The notes beneath the pieces were generated by a model that ran no database searches, was not told where the DNA came from, and worked only from the letters and a program-made list of their open reading frames with translations. From NCBI RefSeq assembly GCF_018131005.1, contig NZ_JAFCJK010000013.1, forward strand, positions 1 to 64,000: DNA of 64,000 nt, written 5' to 3'. How positions within the stretch are numbered: position 1 is the stretch's first letter; each line of letters begins with the position of its first letter. Source of the stretch: Bradyrhizobium lablabi. GTDB lineage: Bacteria; Pseudomonadota; Alphaproteobacteria; Rhizobiales; Xanthobacteraceae. Shown in pieces: positions 59,255 to 64,000 of the stretch. The translations under genes were made by a program, and so were the position numbers.

Positions 59255-60463
59255 TCAAGGCTTGACGTCCGGCCGGGCCGCAGCATCGGCCGGAAGCTGC
59301 TGTTTCAGGAATTTTGCACAGACGAAGCCGAGCACCACCATGATCGCTGCAGCAGCGATGAGGGTGGGCGTCTTGCCGGCGTGCTGCAGGCCGAAGCCAT
59401 AAACGATCGGACCGACGGTCTGGCCCATGAAGAAGAAGAATGAGTGCAGCGACAGCGCGGTGGCGCGCGCTTCAACGGAGAGTTCGCTGGCGAACACCTG
59501 CAGACAGCCGTGGATCATGTAAAATCCCCAACCCATCAGGAGCAGGCTGAGCGTCTGCAGCTTCCAGCCAAGCCCGAAGGCGACGACGCCGAGCTGCATG
59601 CCAACCAACGTCGTGCCCGCGATCATCATGCCCCTCACCCCGAGCCACGGCAGGAAGCGCGACACGGTCAGCGTGTAGAGCAGGCCGCCGACCGCGAAGC
59701 CGGCGATCACGATGCCGGCGATCGAGAGCGAGGTCTCGCCGAGTTCGAACAGGAACGAGGCGATGAAGGGAAATAGCCCGAGCACGCAGCAGCCTTCGAT
59801 GAAGACGGCGGAATAGCAGATACGTGCATTCGGGTTGGCCAGGATGGTGCGATATCCCGCCTTGAGCGCAGTGAAGCTCGTCCTCGGCGGACGCCTCAGC
59901 GCCGCGCCGCGAAACCCCGCCGCCACCGCAATCGCCACGATAATGACGAGCCCGCCAAGCACGGCGAGCACGCCGCGCCAGCCGAGCAGATCGCCGATCA
60001 GACCCGAGGCGGTCGCGCCGAGCAGATTCCCGCTCATCGATCCCGCGAGCGTCCGCCCGATCGCGAGCTGCCGCTTGTCGGGGCCGACGAGATCGCTGGT
60101 CAGCGACAGCGCCACCGGAAATACGCCGCCCGAGCCGATGCCGGCCAGCACCCGCGTCACGAACAGCATCGGAAACGACGTCGAGAGCGCGCCGAGGACG
60201 TTGGCGGCGCCGAGCAGCACGAGGCAGATGGTCATCAACCGCGCCTTGCCGAACAGGTCGGCGGCTGCGCCGATCGCCGGCTGGACCACGGCAAAGGTGA
60301 AGGCGAACACCGCGGCAAAGCTCGCGGCGGTCGCGATGCTGACGCCGAAATCATCGGCGACGTGCGGCAGCACAGGATCGAGCGCGCGCACCGACAGGCT
60401 CGCCGCGAAGGTCGCCAGCGTGATGATGTTGAGGGCGGGCGGCATCCCGCTCTTGGCCGTCAC
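59255..60463 (-). CDS. MFS transporter
   Basis: A 402-residue, 12-helix major facilitator protein of the DHA1-like type. The loop 2-3 motif reads GAAADLFGKARLM, and SFAAVFAFTFAVVQPAIG, FVTRVLAGIGSGGVFPVAL and SGNLLGATASGLIGDLLGWRGV fit helices 2 to 5. Start is GTG at 60463. Substrate unknown; it follows kdsA by 16 nt and is likely co-transcribed with it, though a functional link is not evident. Confidence 0.88.
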   Translation of the reverse strand: MTAKSGMPPALNIITLATFAASLSVRALDPVLPHVADDFGVSIATAASFAAVFAFTFAVVQPAIGAAADLFGKARLMTICLVLLGAANVLGALSTSFPMLFVTRVLAGIGSGGVFPVALSLTSDLVGPDKRQLAIGRTLAGSMSGNLLGATASGLIGDLLGWRGVLAVLGGLVIIVAIAVAAGFRGAALRRPPRTSFTALKAGYRTILANPNARICYSAVFIEGCCVLGLFPFIASFLFELGETSLSIAGIVIAGFAVGGLLYTLTVSRFLPWLGVRGMMIAGTTLVGMQLGVVAFGLGWKLQTLSLLLMGWGFYMIHGCLQVFASELSVEARATALSLHSFFFFMGQTVGPIVYGFGLQHAGKTPTLIAAAAIMVVLGFVCAKFLKQQLPADAAARPDVKP

Positions 60464-60479
60464 GGCAGCAAAGGCTCCA

Positions 60480-61328
60480 TCAGGACGTTGCCTTGGCGAG
60501 CGCGTCGAAAGCCGTCAGCCGCTTGATGAGAGATTCGAAATCGCGGAGCGGCACCATGTTCGGACCATCCGAGGGCGCGTGATCGGGATCGGGATGGGTC
60601 TCGATGAAGACGCCGGCGACGCCGACCGCAACCGCCGCGCGCGCCAGCACCGGCACGAATTCGCGCTCGCCACCGGACGACGTCCCCTTGCCGCCCGGCT
60701 GCTGCACCGAATGGGTGGCGTCGAAGATAACGGGCGCGCCGGTGGTGCGCGCCAGGATCGGCAGCGCACGCATGTCCGAGACCAGTGTGTTGTAGCCGAA
60801 CGACGCGCCGCGCTCGGTGACCAGCACGTTGGCGTTGCCTGCGCCGGTGATTTTCGCAACCACGTTCGCCATGTCCCAGGGCGCCAGGAATTGTCCCTTC
60901 TTGACGTTGACGACCTTGCCGGTCGCCGCCGCTGCCAGCAGCAGATCGGTCTGCCGGCACAGGAAGGCCGGAATCTGCAGCACGTCGACGGCCTGCGCCA
61001 GTTCGGCGCACTGGGCAGGCTCGTGCACATCGGTGAGCACGGGCAGGCCGAGCGAGGAGCGGATCTCGGCAAAGATCGGCAGCGCCTGCGCCAAGCCGAT
61101 CCCGCGCGCTGCCGACGCGCTGGTGCGGTTGGCCTTGTCGAACGAGGTCTTGTAGACCAGCCCGATCCTCAGGCGAGTGGCGATCTCCTTCAGCGCGGAG
61201 GCCACTTCCAGCGCGTGCGCACGACTCTCGAGCTGGCACGGCCCGGCGATGATCGAGATCGGCAAATCATTGCCGAACCTGACCGGACCAACGGTTACAA
61301 TCGGTGCTGCAGAGGTCTTCGTCGTCAC
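60480..61328 (-). CDS. kdsA: 3-deoxy-8-phosphooctulonate synthase
   Basis: Makes KDO-8-phosphate from arabinose-5-phosphate and PEP for lipopolysaccharide. The 282 residues contain ISIIAGPCQLES, YKTSFDKANRTSASAARGIGL, TDVHEPAQCAELAQAVDVLQIPAFLC and FIETHPDPDHAPSDGPNM. The presence of Cys in GPCQLE resembles metal-dependent types, as seen in some Rhizobiales. GTG at 61328 with AAGGGAA 5 nt upstream is the chosen start. Gene order pyrG-kdsA-eno is standard for alphaproteobacteria. Confidence 0.95.
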   Translation of the reverse strand: MTTKTSAAPIVTVGPVRFGNDLPISIIAGPCQLESRAHALEVASALKEIATRLRIGLVYKTSFDKANRTSASAARGIGLAQALPIFAEIRSSLGLPVLTDVHEPAQCAELAQAVDVLQIPAFLCRQTDLLLAAAATGKVVNVKKGQFLAPWDMANVVAKITGAGNANVLVTERGASFGYNTLVSDMRALPILARTTGAPVIFDATHSVQQPGGKGTSSGGEREFVPVLARAAVAVGVAGVFIETHPDPDHAPSDGPNMVPLRDFESLIKRLTAFDALAKATS

Positions 61329-61418
61329 TGGGCTTCCCTTGCAATTCGCGCGGACCATGCCGGTCCGCGCCGTCAGGATCAACCCCGTCGGGCCCTGAAT
61401 ATCAGGGTTGCAACGACC

Positions 61419-61745
61419 TCACTTTACTGAGGAAAACGCAGTCGGGGCCAGCAATTGATTGGTGACGTTGGCGACGATCTGGCCGTCCTCCTCGCTCTTC
61501 GCACGCGCGGCGAGCCAATCCGGATCGCCCATGAATGCGGTCCATTTCTTCTCGCGTTCGGCGAGCGATTCCCAGGCGAGCAGATAGGTCAGTTCCTGGT
61601 TGGAATCGCCGACCAGCGTGGTGAAGAACCCGGCCTGACGGATGCCGTGCTTGTCCCACAGCTTGAGCGTGACGGTCTCGAAGCGCTTCAGCAGCGCCGG
61701 TAGCCGGCCCGGCAGGCAACGATAGACGCGGCTCTCGTAAATCAT
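61419..61745 (-). CDS. NIPSNAP-family protein
   Basis: A 108-residue ferredoxin-like alpha/beta protein with the NIPSNAP motif IYESRVYRCLPGRLPALLKRF, then a FTTLVGDSNQELTYLLAWESLAERE segment with the characteristic Trp, and AFMGDPDWLAARA. Function in bacteria is unknown; the fold resembles dimeric barrels. AGGAGGG lies 7 nt before the ATG. It sits between pyrG and kdsA on the same strand. Confidence 0.88.
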   Translation of the reverse strand: MIYESRVYRCLPGRLPALLKRFETVTLKLWDKHGIRQAGFFTTLVGDSNQELTYLLAWESLAEREKKWTAFMGDPDWLAARAKSEEDGQIVANVTNQLLAPTAFSSVK

Positions 61746-61866
61746 TGGCGATCCCTCCTGATGGTTGAGCGGGAGGTTATAGCGAGCGCATCAGTCACTG
61801 TCTTGAGGGGTGACAACATGGCACCCTGCTCGTCCGCGCGATGCTCAACGCGTCGTCCGCTGCGGT

Positions 61867-63498
61867 CTAGACCAAGCGCGACTGCACCACCGCGGCCTGA
61901 ATAAAGGACGCGAACAGTGGATGCGGCTCGAAGGGACGCGATTTCAGCTCGGGATGGAATTGCACGCCGATGAACCAGGGATGATCCTCATATTCGACGA
62001 TCTCCGGCAACACGCCGTCCGGCGAAAGCCCTGAGAAGCGCAGGCCGTGCTGCTCGAGGCGGTCCTTGTAGGCGGTGTTGACCTCGTAGCGGTGGCGGTG
62101 ACGTTCGGAGATTTCGGTGGCGCCGCCATAGACCCGCGAAACACGGCTGCCGCGCTTGAGCGTTGCGGGATAGGCGCCGAGCCGCATCGTGCCGCCGAGA
62201 TCGCTGTTCCGCGCGCGCTTCTCCAGTTCGTTGCCGCGCAGCCATTCGGTCATCAGGCCGACCAGGGGCTCCTCGGTCGGGCCGAACTCGGTCGAGTTGG
62301 CGTCTTCGATGCCGACCAGATTGCGCGCGGCCTCGATCACGGCCATCTGCATGCCGAAGCAGATGCCGAAATAGGGCACGTCGCGCTCACGCGCGAACTG
62401 TGCCGCCCTGATCTTTCCTTCCGCTCCGCGCTGGCCAAAGCCGCCGGGCACCAGGATGCCGTTGACGTGCTCGAGGAACGGCGCCGGGTCCTCGTTCTCG
62501 AACACCTCGCTCTCGATCCAGTCGAGATTGACCTTCACCTTGTTGGCGATGCCACCATGCGAGAGCGCCTCGATCAGCGACTTGTAGGCGTCCTTCATGC
62601 CGGTGTACTTGCCGACGACAGCAATGGTCACCGCGCCTTCGGGGTTGCGGATGCGCTCATTGATGACGTTCCAGCTCTGCAACGCCGGCGGAATCTTCGG
62701 CTGAATGCCGAATGCGGCCAGCACTTCGTCGTCGAGGCCGGCGGCGTGATAGGCCTCGGGGACCGCGTAGATGTTGTCAACGTCGCGCGCCTCGATCACG
62801 GCGCTTTCGCGCACGTTACAGAACAGGCCGAGCTTGCGCCGCTCCTCCTTCGGGATTTCGCGATCGGTGCGGCAGAGCAGAATATCCGGCTGGATGCCGA
62901 TCGAGCGCAGCTCCTTCACCGAGTGCTGGGTCGGTTTTGTCTTGAGCTCGCCGGCGCTTGGAATGTAGGGCAAAAGCGTCAGGTGAATGTAGACCGCGTG
63001 ATCGCGCGGCAGCTCGTTCTTGAGCTGGCGGATCGCCTCGAAGAACGGCAGGCCCTCGATGTCGCCGACAGTGCCGCCGATCTCGACGAGCACGAAATCG
63101 AACTCGTCATTGCCATCAAGCACGAATTCCTTGATCGCATTGGTGACGTGCGGGACCACCTGGATGGTAGCGCCGAGATAATCGCCGCGGCGCTCCTTGC
63201 TGATGATGTCCTGGTAGATGCGCCCGGTGGTGATGTTGTCGGCCTTGGTGGCCGGCCGTCCGGTGAAGCGCTCGTAATGGCCGAGATCGAGATCGGTCTC
63301 GGCGCCGTCGTCGGTCACGAACACTTCGCCGTGCTGGTACGGCGACATCGTTCCGGGATCGAGGTTGAGATAGGGATCGAGCTTGCGGAGACGGACCTTG
63401 TACCCGCGAGCCTGCAGCAGCGCGCCGAGTGCCGCCGAAGCCAGACCCTTTCCGAGCGAAGACACCACGCCGCCGGTGATGAATATGTACCGCGCCAT
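61867..63498 (-). CDS. pyrG: CTP synthase
   Basis: Converts UTP to CTP using glutamine and ATP. The 543 residues open with ARYIFITGGVVSSLGKGLASA (P-loop), contain RKLDPYLNLDPGTMSPYQHGEV and the allosteric LEIGG-type VEIGGTVGDIEGLPF, then the glutaminase domain with VPGGFGQRG, the nucleophile region YFGICFGMQMAVIEAARNL and HPWFIGVQFHPELKS. Full length. First of a leftward pyrG-NIPSNAP-kdsA-MFS series, with secG upstream. Confidence 0.97.
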   Translation of the reverse strand: MARYIFITGGVVSSLGKGLASAALGALLQARGYKVRLRKLDPYLNLDPGTMSPYQHGEVFVTDDGAETDLDLGHYERFTGRPATKADNITTGRIYQDIISKERRGDYLGATIQVVPHVTNAIKEFVLDGNDEFDFVLVEIGGTVGDIEGLPFFEAIRQLKNELPRDHAVYIHLTLLPYIPSAGELKTKPTQHSVKELRSIGIQPDILLCRTDREIPKEERRKLGLFCNVRESAVIEARDVDNIYAVPEAYHAAGLDDEVLAAFGIQPKIPPALQSWNVINERIRNPEGAVTIAVVGKYTGMKDAYKSLIEALSHGGIANKVKVNLDWIESEVFENEDPAPFLEHVNGILVPGGFGQRGAEGKIRAAQFARERDVPYFGICFGMQMAVIEAARNLVGIEDANSTEFGPTEEPLVGLMTEWLRGNELEKRARNSDLGGTMRLGAYPATLKRGSRVSRVYGGATEISERHRHRYEVNTAYKDRLEQHGLRFSGLSPDGVLPEIVEYEDHPWFIGVQFHPELKSRPFEPHPLFASFIQAAVVQSRLV

Positions 63499-63625
63499 GG
63501 GACTTAACCTTTAATCCGACTTCCGCGATTCGCAAAACGAATCGCCTGCTCCCGGCAGCCAATCCGCCGGGCTGTGAATCATGCCAAATCTAAGAGCAAT
63601 TTCAGAGCATTGATGGGGATTTCTG

Positions 63626-63654
63626 ATGCAGGATGCCAGAGCCTCATCCTGCAT
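63626..63654 (-). terminator. hairpin between secG and pyrG
   Basis: ATGCAGGATG and CATCCTGCAT form a perfect 10-bp stem with a 9-nt loop, 12 nt beyond the secG stop reading leftward. No T-run is present; it may be an attenuating or processing structure. Confidence 0.5.
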
Positions 63655-63666
63655 GGCCACCCTGCT

Positions 63667-64000
63667 TTATTGCGAGCGCGGGGCCTGCGGGGCGGCCGGG
63701 GCCGGCTGGCCCTGCTGCTCGTCGGCCTTCTTCAGCGAATCCAGGACGCCGCCGGAGGTCGGCGGGCTGATCGGAGCGGCACCGCCGGCCGGCTGGGACT
63801 GCCCTGGCGCGCCGATGCCGATGAGCGACTTCGGCTTGCGGTCGTAGCCCGCGTACCAGGACATGAACAGGCTGGTCAGGAAGAAGCCGACGGCAAGGAC
63901 CGCCGTCGTCCGCGTCAACAGGTTCGCGGTCCCGCGGCTCGACATGAAGCCCGCGCCGCCCCCCATGCCGAGGCCCCCGCCCTCGGACTTCTGCAGCAGC
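63667..64000 (-). CDS. secG: preprotein translocase subunit SecG, 5' end off window
   Basis: Partial SecG, the small two-helix partner of SecYE. Reading leftward from the window edge it starts in LLQKSEGGGLGMGGGAGF, the characteristic Gly-rich loop between helices, then SSRGTANLLTRTTAVLAVGFFLTSLFMSW (the second helix) and a Pro/Gln/Ala tail ending at 63667. The first helix and start codon lie beyond 64000. The gene order secG-pyrG is standard in alphaproteobacteria. Confidence 0.93.
   Translation of the reverse strand, partial: LLQKSEGGGLGMGGGAGFMSSRGTANLLTRTTAVLAVGFFLTSLFMSWYAGYDRKPKSLIGIGAPGQSQPAGGAAPISPPTSGGVLDSLKKADEQQGQPAPAAPQAPRSQ

Noticed and set aside
1..64000. CRISPR array, prophage, insertion sequence or tRNA gene
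   Set aside because: No regularly spaced repeats, transposase or phage genes, or cloverleaf-like sequences were seen. The repeats present are isolated intergenic palindromic elements.

Overview
The window is a high-GC, gene-dense piece of an alphaproteobacterial chromosome. Gene content, gene order and the dispersed repeats all point to Bradyrhizobium or a close relative (Rhizobiales, Bradyrhizobiaceae). Indicators are a pyruvate dehydrogenase E1-beta with its own lipoyl domain, scpAB-tatABC-serS-surE order, an ExoR-like Sel1 protein, a FAT GUY single-domain response regulator, DUF1127/DUF1488/DUF3597/DUF5076 proteins and TrmFO. It is almost entirely core chromosome. I see no rRNA, tRNA, prophage, insertion sequence or CRISPR array.

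Layout. 0.3-8.0 kb is a loose set of accessory metabolism and envelope genes: a PPC-domain protein with an acyl-CoA synthetase, SPW and GNAT proteins, an exported FAH-family protein, DUF3597, DUF2189, an MltB-type transglycosylase and a small secreted protein. 8.0-8.7 kb is an AT-richer gap that ends at a short DUF1127 gene. 9.0-11.9 kb runs rightward: trmFO, an unusual kinase/AMP-binding_C fusion and DUF1488. 11.9-16.2 kb is a leftward operon yajC-secD-secF followed by homologues of two mitochondrial complex I assembly factors. 16.4-23.1 kb holds a DUF815 ATPase, an nlpD-like gene, pcm, a response regulator, surE, an unknown gene and serS. 23.3-32.4 kb is a long leftward run: dgt, argS, a SPOR protein, nagZ, scpA, scpB, tatA, tatB, tatC. 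32.6-45.3 kb holds erpA, an RND efflux operon with an exported amidohydrolase, xth, ilvD with an ExoR-like gene, an SMP-30 protein and a large soluble lytic transglycosylase. 45.3-54.0 kb holds a Bug-type binding protein, a threonine synthase and the pyruvate dehydrogenase cluster (ftsB-like, pdhA, pdhB, DUF5076, pdhC, small membrane protein, lpd). 54.1-64.0 kb holds an FMN reductase, an MDR oxidoreductase, eno, a Tat-exported Vgb-like protein, queF, an MFS transporter, kdsA, a NIPSNAP protein, pyrG and the 3' part of secG.

The genes fall into functional blocks: protein export (yajC-secDF, tatABC, secG), chromosome segregation and wall turnover (scpAB, nagZ, SPOR, NlpD-like, two transglycosylases, ftsB-like), central carbon entry (eno, PDH complex), translation and tRNA modification (argS, serS, trmFO, queF), and envelope sugar synthesis (kdsA). 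Several pairs share ATGA stop/start overlaps (NDUFAF3-like/NDUFAF6-like, tatB/tatC, nagZ/scpA, RND permease/amidohydrolase). Palindrome-bearing dispersed repeats sit in several intergenic gaps, especially between convergent genes.

The most interesting signals are the coupled complex I assembly-factor homologues inside the Sec operon, the protein kinase fused to an acyl-CoA-synthetase C-terminal domain, and the distribution of the palindromic repeat family, whose only copy lacking the hairpin lies inside the tat operon. All functional calls come from reading motifs, not from database searches.
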